Shown: piece by piece, positions 1 to 8,797 of the stretch
Position numbering within the stretch: the stretch's first letter is position 1
How the letters are laid out: each line of letters begins with the position of its first letter
Assembly: GCA_025056255.1 (NCBI GenBank)
Contig: JANWVT010000016.1
Span: forward strand, 1-64,000
DNA length: 64,000 nucleotides
Source: Bernardetiaceae bacterium
GTDB lineage: Bacteria > Bacteroidota > Bacteroidia > Cytophagales > Thermoflexibacteraceae
Direction: 5' to 3'
The notes under the pieces: model-generated
Told to the model about the DNA's origin: nothing
What the model saw: only the letters and a program-made list of their open reading frames with translations
The model's database searches: none
Program-made: the position numbers and the translations under genes

Positions 1-1232
1 AATTGCTCGTAGGGAATGTTGGCTAGCAAGGTGTTCAACGCATCCTGAAACTGCTCATACTGGCGGGCTTGCAGATAGCGAACCATGTTGCGCACAATCG
101 GATGCACCGACTCCTGACCACTCCAATCCCTGAGCATGAATTGCAGCAGCGAATCTTTGACTTCTTGGTTAGGATAGCGCAAGATGAATGTGCCCATGTC
201 GCGCTCTTTGATGGTCAGGTAGCCAGTTTGAAACAACAAAGCTGTTTCGCTGATGTTTTCAATCAACAGATTGGAAAGAATACCCTCGTCGGCACTGACC
301 TCCTCCAAGTTGTACGTGAACTTTTCCCTGAGCTTTTTGACCAAAAACGTCGGTGTGCCGGTGGCAAACCAGTAGTTGGCAAACTCGCCTTTTTGCATCA
401 AGCTGAGGATGGAAAAGGGATTGTACACGGTTTCCTTGCCGCCCCAGAGGTAGCCGTTGTACCACAGCCGGATTTTGTCTATCATCGCCTCGCGGCTGAC
501 CCCTTCGTTTTGTGCCAACAGGTCAATTTCCTTGTCAAAATAGTGCTCTAACTCTGCCTGTGTGTAGCCCAGCAGGGTGGCGTACAAGCCCGTCAAGGAA
601 ATATCGTTGAGGTTATTCAAGTCCGAGAAAATAGACACTTTGCTGAACCGCGAAACGCCCGTGAGAAAGAAAAAGCGAATGTAGGGGTCTAAGTCTTTGA
701 TGACCGAGTAAAACGATTTGAGAATGTCTCGGTTTTGTAGCGCAATCGGCAGTTCATCCTCACCCAAAAAGTCGATAATCGGCTTGTCGTATTCGTCAAT
801 CAAAATGACAACTTGCCCCTGCTGCTGATAAACACCCTTAATCAGTTCCTCAAATCGATTGCTAATGTCCTGACTTTTGAGTACCAAACCAAAGTCAACA
901 GCTTCCTGCTGCAAGCGTTTGCTGATAGCTTCTTGCAAAGGCAGTTGCTTGAAATCAGACTTGCCAAAACTCAAATGAATCACGGGGCTTTTGCGCTGCC
1001 AGTCGATTTTATCTGCTATCCACAGCCCTTTGAACAGCGCTTGATTGCCCAAAAACACCTCCTTCATCGTGCTGAGCAGCAGCGACTTGCCAAAACGACG
1101 CGGACGAGAAAGAAAGTAGTACGCCCCCTGTGTAATCAGCTGGTAAATGTGCTGCGTCTTGTCTATGTACACATAACCTTCCTCCCGCAACTTGCGGAAA
1201 TCCTGAATGCCGATGGGATATTTCTGAATCAT
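1..1232 (-). CDS. AAA-ATPase-like protein (PF09820/DUF1703 type), 3' end cut by window
   Basis: I translated this reading frame by hand: it opens at the ATG complementary to 1230-1232 (MIQKYPIGIQDF) and stays open for 410 codons to the window edge, so the C-terminus is missing. Residues 43-54 (RPRRFGKSLLLS) form a Walker A-like loop, and a hydrophobic strand ending in LIDEYDKPI is the Walker B. The layout (an early tyrosine-rich YVYIDKT segment, RRFGKS, then DEYD) is that of the AAA-ATPase-like family, whose members usually end in a PD-(D/E)XK nuclease-like DUF1703 domain; that end lies outside the window. These genes are often present in many copies in Bacteroidota and vary between strains. 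The role is unknown; mobile or defence associations have been suggested for the family. The gene is transcribed away from the M14 peptidase gene. Confidence 0.85.
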   Translation of the reverse strand, partial: MIQKYPIGIQDFRKLREEGYVYIDKTQHIYQLITQGAYYFLSRPRRFGKSLLLSTMKEVFLGNQALFKGLWIADKIDWQRKSPVIHLSFGKSDFKQLPLQEAISKRLQQEAVDFGLVLKSQDISNRFEELIKGVYQQQGQVVILIDEYDKPIIDFLGEDELPIALQNRDILKSFYSVIKDLDPYIRFFFLTGVSRFSKVSIFSDLNNLNDISLTGLYATLLGYTQAELEHYFDKEIDLLAQNEGVSREAMIDKIRLWYNGYLWGGKETVYNPFSILSLMQKGEFANYWFATGTPTFLVKKLREKFTYNLEEVSADEGILSNLLIENISETALLFQTGYLTIKERDMGTFILRYPNQEVKDSLLQFMLRDWSGQESVHPIVRNMVRYLQARQYEQFQDALNTLLANIPYEQ

Positions 1233-1341
1233 AGCCTAAAAATAAGGTTTTCCACCTCATTTGAGCTGAAAAATTGCGATTTGTATGTTAAGCGTCTAAT
1301 TTAACGCGCAGAAATGTTATTCACCTTTTTTCTATAACACT

Positions 1342-3939
1342 ATGAAGCCCATTTTCTACACTATTTTATTCGTTATAGTTATTGGCATGAGCAACAATGT
1401 TCGTGCTCAAGAGCTCTCTTATTACTTACCGGATTCTATTCGATATAATCCCGCCGTGCCTACTCCTGAGGCAGTAATGGGACATAAGTTTGGGGAGTGG
1501 CACATGACGCATGACAAGTTAGTGTATTACTTTCGAGCACTGGCAGCAGCTTCTGACCGAGTTAGAGTAGAGGAATTTGGACGTACTTACGAAGGTCGTC
1601 CGCAGTTGTTGGTTGTTATTTCGTCGGCGAAGAATCAGGGCAACATAGAAAATCTGCGTTTGCAACACTTGCAACTCAGCGACCCCGCAAAGTCGGCATC
1701 TTTAAATATAGAAAACATGCCAGTAGTTGTGTGGATGGCAGCTACGATTCACGGCAATGAACAGAGTGGGGTAGGAGCTATGGTATTGATGGCTTACCAC
1801 TTGGCAGCCGCTCAGAATGCACGGATAGAGGAAATGCTTGATAAAACCATTGTTGTAATGGAACCTTGTCAGAATCCTGACGGTATGAATCGCTTTTCCA
1901 CTTGGGTAAACATGCATAAAAGTATAGGCACAACCGTATCGGATGCTGCTGCAAGAGAGTTTAATGAAAACTGGCCTGGTGCAAGAACCAATCACTACTG
2001 GTTCGATTTAAATCGCGACTGGTTACCCGCCCAGCACATAGAAAGCCGCAATCGTTTAGTTAAGTATCATGAGTGGAAGCCCAATGTAGTAGCAGACCAA
2101 CACGAAATGGGTACTAATGCCACCTACTTTTTTATGCCCGGCGAGCCTTCGCGTACCAATCCGATTACTCCTTCTATCAATCAGGAGCTAACCACAAAGT
2201 TTGGACGCTATCATGCAGCCTTCATGAATCGCATCCAATCACTTTATTACACCAAGGAAGGGTTTGATGATTTTTACTATGGAAAAGGCTCTACCTACCC
2301 TGATGGCAATGGTGCGGTAGGTATTTTATTTGAACAAGCCAGTTCGCGCGGGCATGCACAAGAAAGCGAAAACGGCATTCTAACCTATCCCTTTACAATT
2401 CGCAACCAACTGGCAACTTGTCTTTCTACTTGGCAAGCCGCTTACGACTTGCGGCTAGACTTGCTCAAAATGCAACGCGATTTTTACCAGTCTGCTATTC
2501 GAGAGGCAAATGCTTCGCCTATAAAGGGCTATGTATTTGGAGATGCTTATGACAAAGCTCGCAACTATCATTTTATAGAGTTATTGCGCCGTCATCAAGT
2601 AGAAGTTTACGAACTGAAAAATAGTGTACAAGCCGGAGGCATCAACTTCCTGCCTGCTACAAGCTACATAGTGCCTACTTTGCAACCACAGTATCGCTTG
2701 GTGCGTGCCATTTTTGAAAAAACACTAGGCGACTACTACAAAGACAGCTTATTCTACGACGTTACAACTTGGACAATGCCCTTAGCATTTGGTTTGCCTT
2801 ATGCTGAATTGCGTGCACCTATTAATGCACTGTTAGGCAATAAAATTGAAGGAATGCCGCAAATGCCAAAAGGAGAAGTGATAGGCGGTGTGAGCAGTTA
2901 TGCTTACATTTTTGACTATGACGAATACTATGCGCCCAAGGCACTGTACGACATCTTAAATAAGAATATGGCAGCGCGAGTGGCAGCGCAACCGTTTGAA
3001 ATAACTCTTTCGAATGGCAGCAAAAAGCAGTTTAATAGGGGCGCAATAGCAGTAATGGCAGGCTCAAATCCTGCTGTAACGCACGAAACATTAAAAAGCA
3101 TTGCCGAACAGTCTGGCATTACCATCTTTGCCGTTAATACAGGTTTGGCAGATTCCGGACCCGATTTGGGGGGGCGCTTCTTCCAGAAAGTACGCAAACC
3201 TTCTATCCTATTGTTTGCAGGGCAAGGTACAAGCAGCTACGATGTAGGTGAAATTTGGCATTTGCTCGACAACCGCTTCCGCATTCCAGTTACAGTAGTA
3301 GACTTGCGCGACGCTGCACGTGCTAATTTAGAGCGCTACAATACCATTATCATGGCAAATGGCAGCTATTCAGAAATAGGGCAGGCATTGCAAGCTCGTT
3401 TAAAAAGCTGGGTGCAAAACGGCGGTACGCTTATCGCCATTGAAGAGGCTGTTTCGTGGGCTATTCGCAACAACTTTACTGATGCAGCTTTCAAACCAGA
3501 TAGGAAAGATTCGCTACAACTAAATGTTCCCTATGCAGGATTAGAGAGTTTGGCGGGGGCTCAGCAAGTAGGTGGCAGTATTTTCGAAGCGCGTTTAGAT
3601 TTGACACACCCTTTGGCTTACGGCTATCGGAATGCTTCCATAAGCTTGTTCAAAAACAACAAACTCTTCTTGAAACGGGGTAACAATTCGGCGGTTAGTC
3701 CACTCAACTATACAAATAACCCACTGCAAAGCGGTTATATCTCTAAACAAAACTACGAGCAAATCAAAAACAGCAGTGCTATCCACATCAGCACCCAAGG
3801 CAGAGGAAAGGTAATTAGCATGACAGAAAGCCCTAACTTCCGCGCTTTTTGGTATGGTGGAACAAAACTGTTGATGAACAGCATTTTCTTTGGCAATCTG
3901 ATTCGCACTTCTTTCAATAATTTTGGTGAAGAAGAATAA
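1342..3939 (+). CDS. Secreted M14 family zinc carboxypeptidase, 865 aa
   Basis: Predicted secreted metallopeptidase that removes or trims C-terminal residues. Residues 1-22 are a signal peptide (hydrophobic run ending NVRAQ). The peptidase domain covers about 40-370. The zinc ligands appear to be H137 and E140 in the HGNE motif and H254 in ADQHEMG; E331 in GILFEQASSRG fits the catalytic glutamate. An LNRDW segment near 225 is also typical. The C-terminal half (about 385-865) is not peptidase; residues about 620-720 look like a class I glutamine-amidotransferase-like fold (ILLFAGQG, then TVVDLRD and IIMANGSY) without an obvious catalytic Cys. This long two-part form is known in Bacteroidota. 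No sorting tail of the T9SS kind is clear. The ATG sits directly before the signal peptide. Confidence 0.88.
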   Translation: MKPIFYTILFVIVIGMSNNVRAQELSYYLPDSIRYNPAVPTPEAVMGHKFGEWHMTHDKLVYYFRALAAASDRVRVEEFGRTYEGRPQLLVVISSAKNQGNIENLRLQHLQLSDPAKSASLNIENMPVVVWMAATIHGNEQSGVGAMVLMAYHLAAAQNARIEEMLDKTIVVMEPCQNPDGMNRFSTWVNMHKSIGTTVSDAAAREFNENWPGARTNHYWFDLNRDWLPAQHIESRNRLVKYHEWKPNVVADQHEMGTNATYFFMPGEPSRTNPITPSINQELTTKFGRYHAAFMNRIQSLYYTKEGFDDFYYGKGSTYPDGNGAVGILFEQASSRGHAQESENGILTYPFTIRNQLATCLSTWQAAYDLRLDLLKMQRDFYQSAIREANASPIKGYVFGDAYDKARNYHFIELLRRHQVEVYELKNSVQAGGINFLPATSYIVPTLQPQYRLVRAIFEKTLGDYYKDSLFYDVTTWTMPLAFGLPYAELRAPINALLGNKIEGMPQMPKGEVIGGVSSYAYIFDYDEYYAPKALYDILNKNMAARVAAQPFEITLSNGSKKQFNRGAIAVMAGSNPAVTHETLKSIAEQSGITIFAVNTGLADSGPDLGGRFFQKVRKPSILLFAGQGTSSYDVGEIWHLLDNRFRIPVTVVDLRDAARANLERYNTIIMANGSYSEIGQALQARLKSWVQNGGTLIAIEEAVSWAIRNNFTDAAFKPDRKDSLQLNVPYAGLESLAGAQQVGGSIFEARLDLTHPLAYGYRNASISLFKNNKLFLKRGNNSAVSPLNYTNNPLQSGYISKQNYEQIKNSSAIHISTQGRGKVISMTESPNFRAFWYGGTKLLMNSIFFGNLIRTSFNNFGEEE

Positions 3940-3966
3940 TATTCGATTCATCTATTCAATCTTTAT

Positions 3967-4407
3967 ATGAAAACAGCAGAAATCCACACTAAATACGGGG
4001 TAATGCGGGTAGAATTCTTTGAGAAAGATGCGCCCGGCACAGTAGCTAATTTTATTAAACTTGCAAAATCTGGTTTTTATGATGGGCTCACTTTTCACCG
4101 CGTTATTCCCGGTTTTGTTACCCAAGGCGGATGTCCTAATGGCCTTGGAAATGGTGGTCCAGGCTATCGGATTCCTTGTGAGTTAGATGGCAACAATCAA
4201 TACCACGATACTGGCGTACTTTCCATGGCGCACGCTGGGCGCGATACGGGTGGTTCGCAGTTCTTCATTTGCCACAATCGCGAAAACACCAAACACCTAG
4301 ACCGCAAGCATACTGTCTTTGGCAAAGTGGTGGAGGGTCTGGATATTATCCCTAAAATCAAACAAGGTGACAAAATGGAAAAAGTTGTCATCATAGAGCA
4401 AGGCTGA
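3967..4407 (+). CDS. Peptidyl-prolyl cis-trans isomerase, cyclophilin type, 146 aa
   Basis: Catalyses cis-trans isomerisation of prolyl bonds. The whole protein is a single short bacterial cyclophilin domain. Hallmarks visible in order are [19 protein letters not shown], the [13 protein letters not shown] strand with the catalytic Arg, [16 protein letters not shown], and [12 protein letters not shown] near the end. There is no signal peptide, so it should be cytoplasmic. It starts 27 bases after the M14 peptidase stop on the same strand and may be co-transcribed. The length matches the compact cyclophilins of Bacteroidota and other bacteria. Confidence 0.93.
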   Translation: MKTAEIHTKYGVMRVEFFEKDAPGTVANFIKLAKSGFYDGLTFHRVIPGFVTQGGCPNGLGNGGPGYRIPCELDGNNQYHDTGVLSMAHAGRDTGGSQFFICHNRENTKHLDRKHTVFGKVVEGLDIIPKIKQGDKMEKVVIIEQG

Positions 4408-4485
4408 TAAATAGCCCTGATAATACTGATTATCAAGGTTTTCTATTAATGTAATGCTCCTTTTTTGCATAACCAAACAGTAAAT

Positions 4486-6915
4486 ATGAAGTACATCTCA
4501 CTACTACTTTCATTGGCTATTACTGCTTTGCTTATAGCCATCCTAAATACCAAAATAGGGCAAATACCTCCTTTGGGTAAGTTTCTTAACCCCTTCGATG
4601 GGTTTTGGCAAAATGCGCAAAGCCATCAGCAAGTTCGCAGTGCGCCCACACAACTAACCTTGGAAGGCTTGAAAGCCAAAGTGCAAGTGATTTACGACGA
4701 TCGCTTAGTGCCACATATTTTTGCCGAAAATGAAGAAGACCTGTTTTTTATGCAGGGCTACATCACCGCCCAACATCGTCTTTGGCAGATGGAGTTTCAA
4801 ACACATGCAGCTGCTGGAAGAATTTCAGAAATTGTAGGAAAAATTGCCATAGATTTTGACCGCACTAATCGCCGCAAGGGCTTAATGTTTGGAGCCGAAA
4901 GAGCTATTCAACAAATGGATACCTTACCGTTGGCGAAAATGATGTTGGAAAGCTATGCAAACGGTGTGAATGCTTATATCAACAGTCTGAGCCAGAGAGA
5001 CTTACCTGTGGAGTATAAACTGCTCGACTATCACCCAGAACCTTGGACACCGCTCAAAACAGCTTTGTTGCTCAAATACATGGCAAATACATTAGCTTCT
5101 GGTGACGATGCCATTGAGAATACAAACACAATTAAACTATTAGGACGACCTACATTTGACTTGCTCTTTCCTGATTATCACCCTGAACAAGCTCCTATTG
5201 TGCCCACCGAAGGCAAATGGAATTTTGAACCGCTTAAAGTGAATACGCCTGCTGTGCAGTTTTCAGACAGCTTTTATCATACTGTTCTTATGGATAAAAC
5301 AGCCCCCGGCACAGGCAGTAATAATTGGGCAGTAGCAGGCAGTAAAACCGCCTCGGGAAATCCTATTCTGTGCGACGACCCGCACTTAACCTTGAGTTTA
5401 CCTTCTATTTGGTATGAAATGCAGTTGGTTGCTCCGGGAGTCAATGTATATGGCGTCACACTGCCGGGTGCACCCAACGTCATCATCGGATTTAATAACT
5501 ACGTAGCTTGGGGAGTAACTAATGCACAGCGCGACTTGGTAGACTTATACGCCATTCGATATAAAGACCGTTCACGCAACGAGTATTTCTTAGATGGCAA
5601 ATGGGAAAAAACAACCAAACGCATTGAAGAAATTAAAGTGCGTGGCGATAAGCCTTACTACGATACAGTGATTTACACTCATTGGGGACCAGTTGCCTAT
5701 GACAAAACCTTTCATCAGGACAAACAGCACGCCGAGCTTGCCATGCGATGGATTGCACACGACCCTTCGTTGGAAATACTGACCTTTTATTATTTGAACC
5801 GCGCTAAAAATTATCAAGATTATGTGAAGGCACTTACCTACTATGATTGCCCAGCACAAAACTTTGCCTTTGCTGCTACTAATGGCGATATTGCCATGCA
5901 TGTTCAGGGAAAATATCCGCTAAAGTGGCGGGAGCAAGGCAAATTTATTCTCGACGGTACCACAAATGCTTGCGCTTGGCAAGGCTACATTCCTGACGAA
6001 CACAACGTACAAGTACTCAATCCTAAGCGCGGCTACGTAAGTTCGGCTAATCAACACCCTGCCGATACTTTGTATCCTTATTATGTGTATGCCTCCAATT
6101 TTGAATACTATCGCAACCGGCGTATTAATCAGTTGTTAGATTCCATGAAAAGCATAACGCCACAAATGATGATGGCAATGCAAAATGACAACTTTAACCT
6201 GAAGGCTGCCGAGAGCTTACCTTATTTCTTGGCGCAAATAAATGCCAACACGCTCAATACGCAGCAAAAGGCAATTTATCAGTTGCTTCAAAAATGGGAT
6301 TTCTACAATCATGCAGACCTTGAAGCACCAAGTTATTACGAGGCTTGGTGGGACAAGCTCTTTCCTTTGGTTTGGGATGAACTAACAAATCAAACCATAC
6401 CTTATGCCCGTCCAGATGCCTTCACTACTATTAAATTGCTCAAAAACAAACCGCAGCACCCTTTGTTCGACAACAAAAAAACTCCTGAGGTAGAAACTGC
6501 CAAAGAAATTATTACCAAAGCTTTCTTCCAAAGTGTAGACAGCATCAATAATTGGAAAAAATCTCACGACAACAAAATACCCCTTTGGGCAGACTACAAA
6601 GCTACCTCCATCCAACACTTAGCGCGGCTGGCGCCTTTTGGTGTAAGCAACATTCGCAACGGCGGCAACCACAATATCATCAATGCCACCAGTGAACGGC
6701 ACGGTCCTTCTTGGCGGATGGTAGTGGAATTAGACAAAAAAGGCGTTAAAGGTTGGGGCGTCTATCCCGGCGGACAGTCTGGCAATCCGGGAAGTCCTTA
6801 CTATGCCAATATGGTAGAGGCATGGCAAGATGGAAAGTATTACGAGTTGTTATTTATGCAAACCCCAACGCAATCGGCAAAAAACATTCTCTTTCGGCAG
6901 TCTTTTTCTAATTAA
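4486..6915 (+). CDS. Penicillin acylase family protein (Ntn hydrolase, S45), 809 aa
   Basis: Member of the penicillin amidase family: N-terminal-nucleophile hydrolases that cut amide bonds of acylated substrates such as penicillins or acyl-homoserine lactones; the true substrate cannot be read from sequence. The N-terminus MKYISLLLSLAITALLIAIL is a signal or anchor segment. The precursor would self-cleave between G277 and S278, giving a beta chain starting SNNWAVAG, followed by the typical NPILCDDPHL segment. A GWGVYPGGQSGNPGSPYY segment near the C-terminus is also characteristic. I start at the ATG at 4486 rather than the upstream in-frame TTG at 4465, because the ATG places the hydrophobic segment at the N-terminus. 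Likely periplasmic. Confidence 0.88.
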   Translation: MKYISLLLSLAITALLIAILNTKIGQIPPLGKFLNPFDGFWQNAQSHQQVRSAPTQLTLEGLKAKVQVIYDDRLVPHIFAENEEDLFFMQGYITAQHRLWQMEFQTHAAAGRISEIVGKIAIDFDRTNRRKGLMFGAERAIQQMDTLPLAKMMLESYANGVNAYINSLSQRDLPVEYKLLDYHPEPWTPLKTALLLKYMANTLASGDDAIENTNTIKLLGRPTFDLLFPDYHPEQAPIVPTEGKWNFEPLKVNTPAVQFSDSFYHTVLMDKTAPGTGSNNWAVAGSKTASGNPILCDDPHLTLSLPSIWYEMQLVAPGVNVYGVTLPGAPNVIIGFNNYVAWGVTNAQRDLVDLYAIRYKDRSRNEYFLDGKWEKTTKRIEEIKVRGDKPYYDTVIYTHWGPVAYDKTFHQDKQHAELAMRWIAHDPSLEILTFYYLNRAKNYQDYVKALTYYDCPAQNFAFAATNGDIAMHVQGKYPLKWREQGKFILDGTTNACAWQGYIPDEHNVQVLNPKRGYVSSANQHPADTLYPYYVYASNFEYYRNRRINQLLDSMKSITPQMMMAMQNDNFNLKAAESLPYFLAQINANTLNTQQKAIYQLLQKWDFYNHADLEAPSYYEAWWDKLFPLVWDELTNQTIPYARPDAFTTIKLLKNKPQHPLFDNKKTPEVETAKEIITKAFFQSVDSINNWKKSHDNKIPLWADYKATSIQHLARLAPFGVSNIRNGGNHNIINATSERHGPSWRMVVELDKKGVKGWGVYPGGQSGNPGSPYYANMVEAWQDGKYYELLFMQTPTQSAKNILFRQSFSN

Positions 6916-6929
6916 AAATCTATGATACC

Positions 6930-7280
6930 ATGTTTCTCATTCAAGTAATACTGTTGGCAGTTGTTTGCGCTGTTTTTCAAATGCTTTTGCCCGGTAATGC
7001 TGTATATGTAGTGGCAGCTATTGCGCTTGTATTTGGGCTTATATTTGGGCAGAAACCTTTTCATGCATTTGTAATGGGACTTTTGGGTGTCGGGTTTTTG
7101 TGGGGAGGCTATGCGCTCTGGTTAGACCAAATGACCGACTCTATCCTTGGCTCAAAGGTAGCAGTCCTTTTTTCTTTGCCAAATGCCTTAACTTTGGCAT
7201 TGGCTACTGGGCTTATCGGAGGGATATTAGGAGGATTTGCCGCTTTATCAGGTGCGCTGATTCGCAAACTGATAGCTTAA
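6930..7280 (+). CDS. Small hydrophobic membrane protein, 116 aa
   Basis: I do not recognise a named family. The protein is almost entirely hydrophobic, with about four membrane segments (roughly residues 2-20, 25-42, 47-66 and 82-110). The last contains a glycine-rich run (LIGGILGGFAALSGALI). The only long polar stretch is WLDQMTDSILGSK. It starts 14 bases after the penicillin acylase stop, so the two are probably co-transcribed. An upstream ATG at 6922 in another frame terminates after eight codons, leaving 6930 as the start. Confidence 0.7.
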   Translation: MFLIQVILLAVVCAVFQMLLPGNAVYVVAAIALVFGLIFGQKPFHAFVMGLLGVGFLWGGYALWLDQMTDSILGSKVAVLFSLPNALTLALATGLIGGILGGFAALSGALIRKLIA

Positions 7281-7340
7281 TGAGGTAAGCCTGAACAGTG
7301 TGTGGTATGGTGCCTCGGAGCCAAGTTAAATAATCAAATC

Positions 7341-8279
7341 ATGCAAGCACTTAAACAAACCGATTTTCAATTCCCTGCCCAAACCGGCTTTTATCGTGGC
7401 AAAGTGCGCGATGTATATTTCTTTGGCGACCGACTGGCGATGGTTGCCTCAGACCGCATATCTGCTTTTGATGTGGTGTTGCCACGAGCTATTCCCTACA
7501 AAGGGCAAGTGTTAAATCAAATTGCGGCTCATTTTTTACGTGCCACAGCCGATATTGTGCCTAATTGGTTAGAAGCTACGCCGCATCCACAGGTAAGCAT
7601 CGGCAAACGTTGCGAGCCTTTCCGAGTAGAAATGGTTGTACGCGGATACTTAGTAGGGCATGCTTGGCGCGAGTACAAAGCCGGTAAACGGACCATTTGC
7701 AGTGAGCCAATGCCCGAAGGTATGCGCGAAAATGATGCTTTCCCCCAGCCCATTATTACCCCAACAACCAAAGCGCAGGCAGGACACGACCAAGATATTT
7801 CCGAAGCTGAGATTTTATCGGAAGGCATCGTTACCGCAGAAGAATACAATCTGCTCAAACAATATGCTTTGGCTCTCTACAAAAGAGGCGTGCAAATGGC
7901 AGCTGCTCGCGGGCTCATTTTGGCTGATACCAAATACGAATTTGGCAAGTGGAACGGACAGATTTATCTCATCGACGAGGTACATACGCCCGACTCCTCG
8001 CGCTATTTTTATGCAGAAGGCTATGCTGAGCGCCAAGCCAAAGGCGAGCCTCAACGACAGCTTTCCAAAGAATTTGTGCGAGAGTGGCTTATGGCAAACG
8101 GTTTTCAAGGTAAAGAAGGACAGCAAATACCTAACATGGATGATGAGCGAGTAGCCGCTATTTCCGAGCGATATATTGAACTGTATGAAAAAATCACCGG
8201 AGAGACTTTTCAGAAGCAAGATTATACCAATATCCTCCAAGATGTTGAAGCCGCTATTCGCAACTTCTTAGAAGACTGA
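7341..8279 (+). CDS. purC: Phosphoribosylaminoimidazole-succinocarboxamide synthase, 312 aa
   Basis: SAICAR synthase of de novo purine biosynthesis: joins aspartate to CAIR using ATP. Family hallmarks are GKVRDVY near the N-terminus, the [11 protein letters not shown] segment, the [13 protein letters not shown] strand, and the [12 protein letters not shown]-type motif (here [13 protein letters not shown]). The length fits the longer (about 310 aa) form used by Bacteroidota. I start at the ATG at 7341 (MQALKQTDF). The in-frame GTG at 7302 would add 13 residues with no similarity to the family. purK, guaB and tdk lie elsewhere in the window, so the nucleotide genes are scattered. Confidence 0.95.
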   Translation: MQALKQTDFQFPAQTGFYRGKVRDVYFFGDRLAMVASDRISAFDVVLPRAIPYKGQVLNQIAAHFLRATADIVPNWLEATPHPQVSIGKRCEPFRVEMVVRGYLVGHAWREYKAGKRTICSEPMPEGMRENDAFPQPIITPTTKAQAGHDQDISEAEILSEGIVTAEEYNLLKQYALALYKRGVQMAAARGLILADTKYEFGKWNGQIYLIDEVHTPDSSRYFYAEGYAERQAKGEPQRQLSKEFVREWLMANGFQGKEGQQIPNMDDERVAAISERYIELYEKITGETFQKQDYTNILQDVEAAIRNFLED

Positions 8280-8306
8280 CTATATTTACGGAAAATAAAC
8301 AAAGTT

Positions 8307-8687
8307 ATGCAATACCAAACAGAAAGATTTGACAAATATACCCTGCTAACCATACAAACAGAAAGGTTGGCTACATCTACTGCTACTACATTGAAAGCAG
8401 ATATAGCTCAACTGTTTAATGAAGAGGGGGTTGTCAATATGATTATCGACATGTCCAACGTAAATTATATAGACTCCTCAGGTTTGAGCGCCATATTAGT
8501 TGCCAATCGCTTAGCAAATGAAGCCGGAGGAATGTTAGTACTAAGTGGCATCACTGAACTGGTTATGAAAATTATCACCATTTGCAGATTAGACAATGTG
8601 TTCACCATGATGCCAACTGTAGCAGAAGGAGTAGATGCTATTTTTCTCAATCAGATGGAGCGCGATTTAAGTAACGAGGAAGGATAA
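8307..8687 (+). CDS. STAS-domain protein, anti-sigma factor antagonist-like, 126 aa
   Basis: A stand-alone STAS domain like SpoIIAA/RsbV, which bind anti-sigma kinases or other partners in a phosphorylation-controlled way. The key segment is IDMSNVNYIDSSGLSAIL, with the conserved serine of the D-S-S-G motif at the usual phosphorylation site. The gene starts 27 bases after purC and is followed by a strong terminator. No partner anti-sigma factor or phosphatase is encoded nearby, so the pathway it serves is not visible here. Confidence 0.85.
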   Translation: MQYQTERFDKYTLLTIQTERLATSTATTLKADIAQLFNEEGVVNMIIDMSNVNYIDSSGLSAILVANRLANEAGGMLVLSGITELVMKIITICRLDNVFTMMPTVAEGVDAIFLNQMERDLSNEEG

Positions 8688-8718
8688 CAAGCTCCAAAAG
8701 AGCATGTCAATACACTTC

Positions 8719-8758
8719 AAGCCTGTTGAAAATCAGTTTCAACAGGCTTCTATTTTTT
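8719..8758 (+). terminator. Rho-independent terminator after the STAS gene
   Basis: Perfect 13-bp inverted repeat (AAGCCTGTTGAAA, 8719-8731; TTTCAACAGGCTT, 8737-8749) with a 5-base loop, then a T-rich run at 8751-8759. It ends the purC-STAS unit. It also argues against the alternative TTG start of the antiporter at 8726, which would lie inside the stem. Confidence 0.92.
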
Positions 8759-8797
8759 TCCAAAATTTTATTAATTGAATTATCAACCTCCACTAGT

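Noticed and set aside
69-1304. Plus-strand open frames at 69-551 and 813-1304
   Set aside because: They are antisense to the AAA-ATPase-like gene, which shows clear family motifs; the frames have no family similarity.
8726-8797. TTG start for the antiporter
   Set aside because: It falls inside a perfect terminator hairpin.
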